A DNA stretch of 64,000 bases from Deltaproteobacteria bacterium (GTDB taxonomy: Bacteria > Myxococcota_A > UBA796 > UBA2385), in NCBI GenBank assembly GCA_018401435.1, contig JAGYJW010000017.1:59365-123364 (forward strand). The letters run 5' to 3'. Below are positions 41,965 through 50,964 of this stretch, in pieces. Position numbers and translations under genes: made by a program. The notes below the pieces were generated by a model. The model worked only from the letters and a program-made list of their open reading frames with translations, searched no databases and was not told where the DNA came from. How positions within the stretch are numbered: the first letter of the stretch is position 1; the number at the start of each line of letters is the position of its first letter.

Positions 41965-44545
41965 GCTGGCCGTCTTGGCGCCCCTGGCCCTGCTCCTGCT
42001 GCCGCTGGCCGTGGGCCTGGGCCTGCTGGATGGCTGGCGGGCCCCGGGTCGCCGCCGGCGATTCGGCGCGGCCTTGCGGGGCCTGCTGCTCTGCCTGCTG
42101 GTGCTGGCCCTGGCCCGGCCGGTGCTGCGTTCGACCACGCCCCTGCCCCAGAGCCTGCACCTGGTGGATGTCTCGGACAGCATCCCGCCGTCTGAGCAGG
42201 CCCGGGCCCTGGCCGCGGTGCGCGCAGCCGCCGCTGCGGGGGGCGCACACCGCCTGGTGCTCTTCGCCGAAGATGCGCTGCTCAGCCCCATTGACGGGCA
42301 GATCGAGGCCCGCGCCGCCACGCTTCCTGGCGCGGGAACCGACCTCGACGGGGGCCTGGCCCTGGCCCTCGCCGCCTTGCCGCCCACCGGGGCCGCACGC
42401 CTGTGGCTCTACAGCGATGGCGAGGCCACGACGCCGCTCTCGGCCACCACCCGCGCCGCCCTGGAGGCCCGGGGCCTGGCCATCGATCCGGTGCCCCTCG
42501 ACCCATCCTCCTTGGCCCCGCCCTTGATCTCGCTGAGCCTGCCCACCGCACCCCTCGCGCCGGGGGCCACGGCCCGGCTGCAGGTCACAGTGGCGGGCGG
42601 GCCGGCCGGGCGCACGGGCACCCTCACCCTGCGGCTGGATGGCGACGTGAAGCTGCAGCCGGTGCTGCAGCTCGCCGCGGGCGAGACCCGGGTGCTCGAG
42701 CTGGATGTCGAGATCCCCCAGAACGAAGACCAGGGGCTCATCAGCGTCGAGGTCGAGCTGGACGGCGACCGCATCCTGGGCGCCCTGCGCCGGCGGCAGG
42801 CGCCGGTGGCCTGGCTGGTGGGCAGCCGCGCGGCCGAGCTGAGCGTGCTGTCGGCGGCCCTGTCGGCAGAGGGCTTCCAGATCCGCCAGATCCTGCCGGG
42901 CGACCTCGCGGAAGATGGGCTCGCAGACGTTGATCTGGTGGTTCTTGCCGGGCCCCCCACCGCAGCAGGCCCCGGCCGGCCGGCCGCCTTGCCGCCGGGC
43001 TTTGTCGCGGCGCTGGACCCCTATGTCCGGTCGGGCGGCGGCCTGCTGGTGACCGGCGGCGAGTTCGCCTATGACCAGGGCGGCTGGGACCGCTCGCCCC
43101 TGGCCGCGCTGCTGCCGGTGCGGCTGGACCCCCAAGGCGAAGAAGAAGACGCCACCCTCACCCTCATCATCGCCCTGGACAAGTCGGGGTCGATGGCCCA
43201 GTCCGCCGTGGCCACCGCCGGGCGCACCGCCGCCGACATCGGCGCCCGCATGGGCACCCGCAGCGGCGGCGGCAGCAAGATCCAGGTGGTCGCCCGCGCC
43301 GCCATCGCCGCGGTCGAGCTGCTGCGCCCCGAAGACAGCGTGGGCGTGCTGGGCGTGGACACAAAGCCCACCTGGGCGGTCCCCCTGCAGTCTGCCGCCC
43401 AGCGCGTGCGCGTCATGGACGGCATCCTGGGCATCGGGGCCGGCGGTGGCGGCATCTTCGTCTACTCGGCCCTGCAAGAGGCGCGCTCGGCCTTCCAGCG
43501 CAGCCAGAGCCGCCTGCGCCACCTCATCCTCTTCGCCGACACCTCGGATGTGGGCGAGCAGGACGACCCGGTCAGCGGCGAATCCGCCCTGCGCCTGGTG
43601 GGCCGCATGGCCGACGAGGACGGCATCACCCTGTCGGTGATCGGCATCGGCCGGGACGGCGACAAGGACGCGGCCTTCTTGAGAGAGCTGGCCCGCCGGG
43701 GCAAGGGCCGCTTCGTGCGCACCGACAGCGTCAACGGCCTCAAGACCCTGTTCATGGCCGAGACCGAGCGGGTGCTGGGCGAGGGCCTGGAAGAGACCCG
43801 CCCCTTTCGGCCCCAGGTGGTGGGCGCCCATCCCGCCCTCGCGGGGGTGGACCTGGGCCGCGCCCCGGCCCTGGGCGGCATGAACCGCGTGCTGCGCCAG
43901 GACCGCGCCCGCACCTTGCTCACCGGCCCCGACGATCGGCCCCTGCTGGCCCACTGGCGCCTGGGCCTGGGCCAGGTGGCCGCCTGGACCGCCGACACCG
44001 GGCACCGCTGGGCCCGGGGCTGGCCGGCCTGGGAGGGCAGCCAGCGCCTGTGGACCCAGCTGGCCCGCGCCCTGGCCCGCGACGAAGATGGGGTCGCAGA
44101 CTTCATTCTCGAAAGGGAAGGGGAGGAGGTCTTCTTCACCCGCCGCGGGCCGGATGGCCTCAGCCAGCCCAGCCCCGGGCTGCGGGTGGTGCTGGAGGTA
44201 GGCGGCCAGGAGCGCCTCCTCGACCCCATCCCCGACGAGCCCGGACGCAGCCGCCTGCGCCTGGCGGTGCCCGAAGGCGAGGCCTTCCGCCTGGCCATCC
44301 AAGACGACGACGGCCCGCTGGCCAGCCTCGAAGGCCGCGGCCTGCCCTCGCCGGAGCGCCGCAGCCAGGCGGTGGCCACCGCGGCCCTCAACCGCCTCGC
44401 CCGCACCGGCACGCCCGCCCCCGACGCGCCCGCGCCCCGGCCCCTGGCTCGGCTCCTGCTCGGAGGACCTCTTCCCGATCGAGCGTCCGACCACGGCCGA
44501 CGGCGTGGCCGCCTCCTGACGCCATGCCCCGCCGCCCGCCCCTGA
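41957..44545 (+). CDS. Large VWA-domain membrane protein (BatB/TerY-like operon partner)
   Basis: An 862-residue protein. Two N-terminal membrane helices (VLAPLALLLLPLAVGLGLL and a second at about 40-58) are followed by a VWA-like region and a glutamine-amidotransferase-like segment ([40 protein letters not shown]), then a complete MIDAS-type VWA domain: IIALDKSGSMAQS, a Thr/Gly loop and DGGITLSVIGIGRDGD-like strands. This architecture (GATase1-like plus VWA) is common in the last gene of MoxR/DUF58 clusters. The C-terminal 30 residues look wrong in frame 2; frame 3 from about 44454 gives SEDLFPIERPTTADGVAAS and a stop at 44519, so the true end may be 44519 with an indel. The role is probably envelope maturation with MoxR. 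Confidence 0.8.
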   Translation: MPELAVLAPLALLLLPLAVGLGLLDGWRAPGRRRRFGAALRGLLLCLLVLALARPVLRSTTPLPQSLHLVDVSDSIPPSEQARALAAVRAAAAAGGAHRLVLFAEDALLSPIDGQIEARAATLPGAGTDLDGGLALALAALPPTGAARLWLYSDGEATTPLSATTRAALEARGLAIDPVPLDPSSLAPPLISLSLPTAPLAPGATARLQVTVAGGPAGRTGTLTLRLDGDVKLQPVLQLAAGETRVLELDVEIPQNEDQGLISVEVELDGDRILGALRRRQAPVAWLVGSRAAELSVLSAALSAEGFQIRQILPGDLAEDGLADVDLVVLAGPPTAAGPGRPAALPPGFVAALDPYVRSGGGLLVTGGEFAYDQGGWDRSPLAALLPVRLDPQGEEEDATLTLIIALDKSGSMAQSAVATAGRTAADIGARMGTRSGGGSKIQVVARAAIAAVELLRPEDSVGVLGVDTKPTWAVPLQSAAQRVRVMDGILGIGAGGGGIFVYSALQEARSAFQRSQSRLRHLILFADTSDVGEQDDPVSGESALRLVGRMADEDGITLSVIGIGRDGDKDAAFLRELARRGKGRFVRTDSVNGLKTLFMAETERVLGEGLEETRPFRPQVVGAHPALAGVDLGRAPALGGMNRVLRQDRARTLLTGPDDRPLLAHWRLGLGQVAAWTADTGHRWARGWPAWEGSQRLWTQLARALARDEDGVADFILEREGEEVFFTRRGPDGLSQPSPGLRVVLEVGGQERLLDPIPDEPGRSRLRLAVPEGEAFRLAIQDDDGPLASLEGRGLPSPERRSQAVATAALNRLARTGTPAPDAPAPRPLARLLLGGPLPDRASDHGRRRGRLLTPCPAARP

Positions 44546-44565
44546 GCAGGCGCGATTCGGCAGGG

Positions 44566-44571
44566 TAGACT
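44566..44571 (+). promoter_or_regulatory. -10-like element TAGACT, leaderless class
   Basis: CAGGGTAGACTTGTGGGATG: TAGACT matches TANNNT and begins 12 nt before the ATG at 44578. It indicates that a small gene starts there. Confidence 0.4.
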
Positions 44572-44577
44572 TGTGGG

Positions 44578-44845
44578 ATGCGCGACGCGACCTGGCTGCG
44601 CCTCCCCCTCGCGGCGGCTCGCAGCCCGCCAGACAGCGGCCCTGAGCTTCGACAGGCTGCACAGAGGCGGCCTGGCTGGCGGTGGAGGGCCCCGAAGGCA
44701 CCGAGGAGACCGTGGAGGCCGGCGGGCGCAGACAAGTGGCCATCCCCAGCAGCGACTCCGGCGATGGGGCCTGCCCGGGTCCACCGAAGAGATCCACGTG
44801 CAGGGCCCGATCCCGGCCCGGCGACGCATCCGGATCCTGCGCTGA
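44578..44845 (+). CDS. Possible small frameshifted gene
   Basis: No single frame gives a convincing product here, but three pieces join well: MRDATWLRLPLAAA from 44578, then VEGPEGTEETVEAGGRRQVAIPSSDSGDGA (frame 3, from about 44680) and GSTEEIHVQGPIPARRRIRILR with a stop at 44843-44845 (frame 2). The start has a TAGACT -10 element at leaderless distance. About 85 residues would result. This could be a real small protein with two indels or a decayed remnant. The rest of the gap to 44928 holds only the promoter of the glycosyltransferase gene. Confidence 0.35.
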
Positions 44846-44892
44846 GCCATGCTCTTTGACGGAGCGAAGCAGGACCGTGGCCCCAGAGCCGA

Positions 44893-44898
44893 TAGAGG
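44893..44898 (+). promoter_or_regulatory. -10-like element TAGAGG
   Basis: GCCGATAGAGG lies 36 nt before the ATG at 44929. No strong ribosome site is visible between. Confidence 0.3.
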
Positions 44899-44928
44899 GG
44901 CAGGCACGCCCGGGAGCACCCCGTCGGA

Positions 44929-46452
44929 ATGAGCGCCCTCGCTGACTTGATCCCCGCCGCCTATGTCGCGGTCCTGGGCCTGGCCTCCTTGCATGGGGCC
45001 CACCGCGTCCAGGTGCTGGCCGGCTACCTGCGCACCCGGCGTCAGCAGCCCGCGCCCCGCGCCGTGCCCGCAGATGCCAACCTACCTGTGATCACAGTCC
45101 AGCTCCCCATTTTCAACGAGGAGACCGTGGTGGGTCGCCTGGTGGACGCGGCCTGCAGACTGGACTGGCCCCGCGACCGCCTGCAGGTGCAGATCCTCGA
45201 CGACAGCACCGATGGCACCACCGCCCTGGCCCGGGCCCAGGCCGAGGCCTGGCGGCGCCAGGGCGTGGACGTGACGCTGCTGCACCGGGTGGACCGGGTG
45301 GGCTTCAAGGCCGGCGCCCTGGCGGCGGGGCTGGCCACCGCCCGGGGCGACCTGATCGCCATCTTCGACGCCGACTTCCTGCCGCCGCCCCGCTTCTTGC
45401 GCGAGGTGCACGCCCACCTGCACGGCCAGCCCGATGTGGGCATGGTGCAGGCGCGCTGGGGCCACCTCAACGAGCATGCCAACCTGCTCACCCGCCTGTC
45501 CGCCGTGCTGCTGGACGGCCACTTCGTGCTGGAGCACAGCTACCGCAACCGCACCGGCCGCTTCTTCAACTTCAACGGCACCGCGGGCATCTGGCGGCGT
45601 GTCTGCATCGACGAGGCCGGGGGCTGGCAGCACGACACGCTGACCGAAGACCTCGACCTGTCCTACCGGGCGCAGCTCGCGGGCTGGCGCTTCGTCTACC
45701 TGCGCGACCTGGTTGTTCCCGCCGAGCTTCCCGACTCGATGCGGGCCTTCAAGGCTCAGCAGCACCGCTGGGCCAAGGGCACCTTGCAGACCGCCCGCAA
45801 GCTGCTGCCCACCCTGCTGCGGGCGCCCCTGCCGTGGCGGGTGCGCACCGAGGCCCTGGCCCACATGACGGCCAACCTCGCCTATCCGCTGGTGCTTCTG
45901 TTGGCGGCGCTCATGCCGGCCGCCGTGCTGTTGCGGGGGCAGGGGAACCTGGCCCGCACCCTCTGGATCGACCTGCCCGTCTTCCTTCTCGCGACGGGCA
46001 GCGTGGCGGTCTTCTATGCGGTGGCCGAGGCCGAGGCCTGGGGCAGCCTGCGCGGACGGGCCTGGCGCCTGCCGCTCACCCTGGCCCTGGGGGCCGGCAT
46101 GGCCGTCAGCCAGACCCGCGCCGTGATCGCCGGGCTGACCAGCCGGGACGCCACCTTTGTGCGCACCCCCAAGGCCGGCGACGCCGGGGCGCACCGCTAT
46201 CGCGTGGCCCTCGACTGGACGCCCCTCTTCGAGCTGGCGCTCTCGGCCTGGTGCGCAGGCGGCATGGTGGCGGCCTGGCGGGCGGGCTTGTGGGGCAGCC
46301 TGCCCTTCATGGCACTCTTCAGCTTCGGCTTTGGTTATGTTGGGCTGGCCAGCCTGCTCGATCGACCCCCACGCACCCGCGCCCCGGCGGCCGAGGCCGA
46401 AGCCGACCCCGCAACCACAGCCCCAGAACCCGCCCTCAACGTCGCCCGCTAG
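44929..46452 (+). CDS. Processive-type family 2 glycosyltransferase (CelA/BcsA-like)
   Basis: A 507-residue membrane glycosyltransferase. An N-terminal membrane helix (about 5-22) is followed by a GT-A domain: [27 protein letters not shown] (Asp91, Asp92), IFDADFLPP (Asp147, Asp149), the acceptor/base motif [10 protein letters not shown] (Asp241) and the processivity-type motif QQHRW (277-281). Several membrane helices follow from about residue 300. These four motifs are all intact, and QxxRW marks processive enzymes such as cellulose, chitin or mannan synthases; some relatives make glucosylceramide or glycolipids. No PilZ or BcsB-like gene lies next to it. A small gene follows after 12 bp. 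Confidence 0.88.
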   Translation: MSALADLIPAAYVAVLGLASLHGAHRVQVLAGYLRTRRQQPAPRAVPADANLPVITVQLPIFNEETVVGRLVDAACRLDWPRDRLQVQILDDSTDGTTALARAQAEAWRRQGVDVTLLHRVDRVGFKAGALAAGLATARGDLIAIFDADFLPPPRFLREVHAHLHGQPDVGMVQARWGHLNEHANLLTRLSAVLLDGHFVLEHSYRNRTGRFFNFNGTAGIWRRVCIDEAGGWQHDTLTEDLDLSYRAQLAGWRFVYLRDLVVPAELPDSMRAFKAQQHRWAKGTLQTARKLLPTLLRAPLPWRVRTEALAHMTANLAYPLVLLLAALMPAAVLLRGQGNLARTLWIDLPVFLLATGSVAVFYAVAEAEAWGSLRGRAWRLPLTLALGAGMAVSQTRAVIAGLTSRDATFVRTPKAGDAGAHRYRVALDWTPLFELALSAWCAGGMVAAWRAGLWGSLPFMALFSFGFGYVGLASLLDRPPRTRAPAAEAEADPATTAPEPALNVAR

Positions 46453-46464
46453 GAGCCTCCGTCC

Positions 46465-46695
46465 ATGTCCGACGCCGCCAAGCACGCCGCCCTGGTCCGC
46501 TTCGCCACCGCTGAATTCGGCACCGTCCGCGGCAAGGCCGCCGGCTTCCTGGCCGACTACCTCGCGGGCGCCCCGGGCCTGGCCACCCGTTACGACGACC
46601 TGCTGCAGGCCCATGGCGAGAAGTGGCTCAGCAACCTCGATGACGTGGCCCACGCCCACGGGCTGCGCACCGCCACCATGGCCTTCGCCGACTGA
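46465..46695 (+). CDS. Small helical protein, probably cotranscribed with the glycosyltransferase
   Basis: A 76-residue protein of plausible composition (KHAALVRFATAEFGTVRGKAAGFLADYL, EKWLSNLDDVAHAHGLRTATMAFAD), all helical by eye. It starts 12 bp after the glycosyltransferase stop with AGGAGCC upstream. There is no membrane helix or cysteine. I do not recognise the family; the location and size suggest an accessory or regulatory subunit, but that is only position-based. Its stop is 12 bp from the convergent gene's stop. Confidence 0.6.
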   Translation: MSDAAKHAALVRFATAEFGTVRGKAAGFLADYLAGAPGLATRYDDLLQAHGEKWLSNLDDVAHAHGLRTATMAFAD

Positions 46696-46706
46696 TCCAG
46701 GGCCGC

Positions 46707-47627
46707 TCAGCCCCTCGGGATCGGGCGCTCGCGCGGCGTGCCCCGCACCACCGTCGCCTTGGGGGCCCGGGCCATCAGCCCCTGGGCGAGATCGCAGCCC
46801 GCCTCGTCGAGCAGGGCGTTGGCACTGCGTGGGGCCTGGTCCGGTGTCTGCACCGACAAGCCCACGCTGCAGGTGAAGGTCACCCCGCCCGCGCTCTCGG
46901 GCATGCGGCGCACCCGGGCGGCCATCTCGGCGGCGATGGCCTCGGCGGCCTCTGGGGTGCAGTCCTCCAACAGGGCCAGCACCGTGCGGTCTTCGGCCAC
47001 CGCAACCGCGTCGCCTTTGCGCAGACAGGGCACCACCCGACCCAATACAAGCGGGCTGAGATCGGCCTCCGGGGGCAGCCCGACGGCCTCGGCCTCAATC
47101 GCGATCACTGCCAGCGGTCGCCCGCTGCGGGGCATGCGCGCCAGGGCGTGCTCCAGCTGGAGAACCAGCACCCCAGGCCGCATCGCACCGGTCTGCGGAT
47201 CGCGGAGCTGCGGGTTCTTGGCGAGGTAGCGCAGGCGCAGGGCCACCCGCTGCCGCTCCAGGTTGCGTTGGCCCACACCCAGGCGCAACGCAAAGGCAGT
47301 ATTGTCCATGGGGCCCACCATCACGTCGTCCGCGCCGGCCGCCAGGGCCGCCCAGGCGTCGTGCTCCTTCTCCACCCAGGCCATCAGCCAGGCGGGGCGC
47401 TTGCCCAGGGCCTTGCGCAAGCTGGCCAGCGTACCGGCCGCTTCGGGATCCCCGGGGGCGGCCGCCACGATGGCCCCGTCCGGTGCGCCGGGGGCGGCAA
47501 AGGCCGCCTTCAGCTCGTCGACCGAGGCGGCGCGCTGGAGCTGGTGGCCAGCGGCCTGGGCCGCCGACGCAACGCCGCGCGTCGCCTGGGTCTCGAGTCC
47601 TGCGATGAGCAACTTCATTCGCGACAT
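46707..47627 (-). CDS. Degenerate receiver-GGDEF protein
   Basis: A 306-residue protein. Residues about 4-115 have a receiver-like alternation (MKLLIAGLETQATRGVASAAQAAG, WLMAWVEKEHDAWAALAAGADDVMVGPMDNTAFALRL), but the phospho-acceptor position reads AIVAAAPGD and the acidic pocket is absent, so it is a pseudo-receiver. Residues about 155-290 look like a GGDEF fold (LEHALARMPRSGRPLAVIAIEAEAVG, LVLGRVVPCLRKGDAVAVAEDRTVLALLEDC, FTCSVGLSV). The GG(D/E)EF signature is replaced by RKGDAVAVA, so cyclic-di-GMP synthesis is not expected. It may be a signalling scaffold or a nucleotide sensor. No TA element was found upstream, unlike most genes here. Confidence 0.72.
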   Translation of the reverse strand: MSRMKLLIAGLETQATRGVASAAQAAGHQLQRAASVDELKAAFAAPGAPDGAIVAAAPGDPEAAGTLASLRKALGKRPAWLMAWVEKEHDAWAALAAGADDVMVGPMDNTAFALRLGVGQRNLERQRVALRLRYLAKNPQLRDPQTGAMRPGVLVLQLEHALARMPRSGRPLAVIAIEAEAVGLPPEADLSPLVLGRVVPCLRKGDAVAVAEDRTVLALLEDCTPEAAEAIAAEMAARVRRMPESAGGVTFTCSVGLSVQTPDQAPRSANALLDEAGCDLAQGLMARAPKATVVRGTPRERPIPRG

Positions 47628-47742
47628 CCTCGACGAGTCCTCACCGCGGGACCTGCCGTCATGGTTGCGAGAACGGATGCCCCGACAGGTCGCATGAGGG
47701 GGGCGACGCCCGAGATCGGGCCCACCTGCGAAGTTCGCAGGA

Positions 47743-48429
47743 TCAGAGGCCCCGGGTCCAGGCCAGCCCAGGCGGCCCGGCGATCCCGCGTTCTTTCCGG
47801 ATATAGCCCAGGAATGGGTTGGTCTTGAGTTCGTGCTCCAGGGTGGTCACCGCCCCATGGCCGCTGTGCACCCGCAGGTGGCCAGGCAGGGCCGTCAGCC
47901 GCCGCAGGCTCTCCACCATCAGGGCCGGATCCGAGAGCGGAAAGTCGGTGCGCCCGATGCTCCCGGCAAAGAGCGTGTCGCCCACCACGATGTCCTCGTC
48001 GTCATACCAGCAGCCCTGGCCCGGCGTGTGGCCCGGGGTGGACAGAAAGCGCAAGGTGAGATCGCCCAGCAACACGGTGTCCCCGTCGTCCACGCGGCGG
48101 TCGATGCGCCCGCAGGGCCGGTCGAGGTGGGGCATGCCGAACATGCGGCCCTGCACGGGCAAGGTGTCAAAGAGGGGCTGCTCGGCCCGGGGCATCACCG
48201 TGGGCACATCCCAGACCCGCTGCAGGTCCACCAGGGCGCCGGCGTGGTCCAGGTGGGCGTGGGTGAGCAGGATCATCTGGATGTCGGGCGGCGGGCTCAG
48301 GGCCTGGATGCGGCGCACCAGCTCATCGGTCTCGCCGGTGTCGATGATGGCGGAGGCCCCGGTGGCGGGGTCGGTGACCAGGTAGGTGTTGACCTGGAAG
48401 GCGCCAACGGTGAAACAGCGAAGGTGCAT
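47743..48429 (-). CDS. Metallo-beta-lactamase-fold hydrolase, glyoxalase II-like
   Basis: A 228-residue MBL-fold enzyme. THAHLDH (His57, His59, Asp61, His62) is the dinuclear metal motif; GHTPGQGCWYDDEDIVVGDTLFAGSIGRTDFPLSD carries the next His and bridging Asp, and HSGHGAVTTLEHELKTNPFL the last His. Length and the RTDFP-type segment match the short YcbL-type glyoxalase II group, which hydrolyses S-lactoylglutathione or related thioesters. The start at 48429 is chosen over the much longer antisense-driven frame. The divergent 54-bp region to the gene at 48484 has GGCTAACC/GGTTAGCC, a TA site usable by both. Confidence 0.88.
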   Translation of the reverse strand: MHLRCFTVGAFQVNTYLVTDPATGASAIIDTGETDELVRRIQALSPPPDIQMILLTHAHLDHAGALVDLQRVWDVPTVMPRAEQPLFDTLPVQGRMFGMPHLDRPCGRIDRRVDDGDTVLLGDLTLRFLSTPGHTPGQGCWYDDEDIVVGDTLFAGSIGRTDFPLSDPALMVESLRRLTALPGHLRVHSGHGAVTTLEHELKTNPFLGYIRKERGIAGPPGLAWTRGL

Positions 48430-48483
48430 GGTCGGGGCGGCTCGGGACAGAGGGGCGCACTGGCTAACCGCCAATGGAGCCCC

Positions 48484-48954
48484 ATGGACCCCTACGAGCC
48501 CCCCCGCGCCGATGCCCGCGCGCCCACCATCGACGAAGATGCCGCGCTGGGCGGCCCGGGTCCCTTGGTGGGCCTCGCGGGGGCGGCTCTCGGCGCCTCG
48601 GGCATCTTGACCGCCGTGGCGGGCTGGCAGCTGGGCGACATGCTGATCGGCATCGAGCCCTGGATCGAGATCTGGATGTGGTCCTTTCTGCCCATCGGCC
48701 TGGTGCAGGCCATCTGCGGGGGCGGCTTCACCCAGGCCCGCGCCTGGTCCCTGATCCCCGGCATCGTCGCGGCCGGTCTCGCGGGGGCCTCGGGCATCGC
48801 CTGGGTGATCTGGGCCGTGCTGCACGGGGTCTTCACCATGGCCAGCCTCGCGGCCGCCTCCACCTCGGCCTGCGCCTTCGGCCTCGCCCTGGTGGCCCAT
48901 GGACGGGCCCGAACCGTGGCCGACGCGCGCCGCAAGCTGATGGACCAGGTCTGA
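48484..48954 (+). CDS. Four-helix membrane protein of unknown function
   Basis: A 156-residue protein with a polar 30-residue N-terminus (MDPYEPPRADARAPT) and four membrane helices (LVGLAGAALGASGILTAVAG, MWSFLPIGLVQAICGG, LIPGIVAAGLAGASGIAWVIW, AAASTSACAFGLALVAH). The N-terminal PYEPP pattern is common among small bacterial membrane proteins of unknown function (DUF4064-like and similar). GGAG-CCCC-ATG is the ribosome site. It precedes the large membrane protein at 48986 and could share its transcript, though that gene has its own promoter-like element. Confidence 0.75.
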   Translation: MDPYEPPRADARAPTIDEDAALGGPGPLVGLAGAALGASGILTAVAGWQLGDMLIGIEPWIEIWMWSFLPIGLVQAICGGGFTQARAWSLIPGIVAAGLAGASGIAWVIWAVLHGVFTMASLAAASTSACAFGLALVAHGRARTVADARRKLMDQV

Positions 48955-48973
48955 CCCGGAGCCTGCCGTGGGC

Positions 48974-48979
48974 TACCCT
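48974..48979 (+). promoter_or_regulatory. -10-like element TACCCT, leaderless class
   Basis: GGCTACCCTCGCGGGGTG: TACCCT begins 12 nt before the GTG at 48986. It would lie inside the coding region if the GTG at 48968 were used, which argues for 48986. Confidence 0.45.
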
Positions 48980-48985
48980 CGCGGG

Positions 48986-50958
48986 GTGAGATCCCTGCGC
49001 GTCGCCTCGATCCTGCTGCTGGCCAGCGCCCTGTACCTGGGCCTGGGCCTCTTCGCCGTGTACCCGGCCTGGTTGGACGGCAGCCATGGCGTGGTGGGCG
49101 ACTGGCAGCACCCCGACATGATCAGCAACCACTGGATGTACCGGTGGGTGGCCGACCGGATCGCCGCCGGTGACTGGGCCGGCCTGCTGCACAACGATCG
49201 CTATTATTTTCCGATTGGCGACTCGCCGGTGCTGGCCGGAAACGGGTCGGATGCCGTGCTCTTCGGGCCCCTGGCCGGTCGTGCGCCCTGGCCGGGCAGC
49301 GTCACGGCCTGGACCCTTGCCATCCTCACCCTGAATGGTCTTGGGGGGCTTGTTCTCGCAAAATCGTCAGGCAGCCGCTGGCCCGGCGCGGTCTTCGCTG
49401 GAAGCGTGCTGGCCCTCTCGCCCTACCTGGCCCACGAGCTGTCCGGCCTGCGCCTGGCCCAGGTGCCGCTCTACCCGCTGGCCTTCTTCCTCGCGGCCTG
49501 GATGACGCTGCTGAACGCCCCGGCCGGCCGGCGCCGCCTGTTGTGGGGGCTGGCCGCGGGCCTGCTCTATGCGCTCACTGCCCTGCTCTACTGGTATTAC
49601 GGCCTGTGGGCGGCGCTGGCAGGGGTCCTTCTCTTTGCCTTTCGGCCCCAGGCGCGCGTCTTGCCGGCCTTCCTGGGGGCGGCGCTGCCGCCGGTGATCG
49701 CCGTGCTGGCCCTCTTTGCCCGCCACTGGGACCAGATCCCCGGCGCCACCGACGAGCCCTTCCCCCACCCGCTGGCCATCGAATCGGGGCTGCCCATCAG
49801 CTTCCCGCTGTTCAACGGGTCGGTGGAGCGCCACGAGATCGCCGTGTCCCTGGTCTTTGTGGGGCTGGCCCTGCTGGGGGCCTGGCACCAAGGCAAGGCC
49901 GGCCTGAGGGCGGTGGACAAGGGCCTGCTGCTGGTGGCGGCGGTCTTTCTGGGCTTGAGTTGGGGCCCCGAGCTGCTGCTGCCCAATGGACAGAGCACGG
50001 GCATCCCCGGCCCCTTCCGCCTGCTCTATGGGCTGCACCCGGCCTTGCAACGCTTCTGGTGGCCCTACCGCCACGCCGTGCTCGTGATCCTGGCCTTGCT
50101 TCCCTTTGCCGCAAGGGGCCTGGATGCGCTCGTGGACCGCATTCTCACCCGGGTCCAGGCGCCGCTCGCCCGGGGCCTGGCCGCGGGGGCCCTGGTCCTG
50201 GTCGCCGTCTATGCACGGGCCGGCGAGCTGGACTTTCGGGGCGCGCGCCTCTGGGCGCCCTCCAGCTGGTGGGAGCCCCCGGCGGCCTACGAAAAGCTGG
50301 GCAAGCTGCCCGGTCCCGTCATCCTGGAGCTGCCCCTGGCCCCCAGTATCAGCCTGGGCCAGCAGTCCCTGTCCTACCAGTGGGTGCACCACAAGCAGCT
50401 GGTCAACGGCCACGCCCAGTGGGTGGATCGGGTGCGTCCCGACGCCTGGGACGCCTGGGTGGCGGGCAACAGCTTCTTGGCGGTGCTGCAAAAATATGAA
50501 TCGGGCCAACTCTTCGAGCCCTTCGCCTTCCGCCCCGAAGACGTGGTGGCCCTGCGGCAGGCCGGCATCCGGCACATCGTGCTCAACGCCGAGTATTACC
50601 CCCGGGCCCTCTACCCGCTGGTGCCAGCCTACCGCAGCGTGCTGACCGAACTCTTCGGCGAGCCCGACTTCCAGTTCCGCGAGCAGCTCTTCGCTTGGGA
50701 CCTCGAAGCCTACCGATTCAAGGGCCTCATCCAGGTGCCCGACATCCGGCTGCCGCCCGATATTCGCGAACACACCGGGGATCGCGCCGCCGACACCGGC
50801 CACAACCGTCCCCTGGGCTGGCGGGAGCTGGCCCGCGTCTACCCGCCCGCCTTGCCCACCGACCAGCTGGCCCCGCCTCCGGGCGGCATGGATCCGCCGC
50901 CGGGGGCCGCGCCGGGTGAGATCGCCCCCACCACGAGGCCCCGCAGCCGCCCCGGTAA
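48986..50958 (+). CDS. Polytopic membrane protein (GT-C/YfhO-like); true end uncertain
   Basis: A protein of about 650 residues with roughly eleven membrane helices up to residue 400 and a soluble C-terminal domain. It opens MRSLRVASILLLASALYLGLGLF and has early extracytoplasmic acidic motifs (GDWQHPDMISNHWMYRWVADR, YYFPIGDSPVLAG) placed like those of GT-C glycosyltransferases. It is a distant paralogue of the protein at 9980. The frame stays open to 51610, but beyond about 50960 this is antisense of tetR and no longer protein-like. Frame 1 has stops at 50917 and 50956, so an indel near 50900 probably ends the protein there; I set 50958 provisionally. The C-terminal part is Pro-rich (LPTDQLAPPPGGMDPPPG). 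Confidence 0.65.
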
Positions 50959-50964
50959 GCGCCT

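Noticed and set aside
40685..44797. A 1,370-codon minus-strand frame across the VWA genes
   Set aside because: It is Gln/Gly/Ala/His-rich and motif-free; the overlapping plus-strand genes have VWA MIDAS motifs and perfect operon overlaps.
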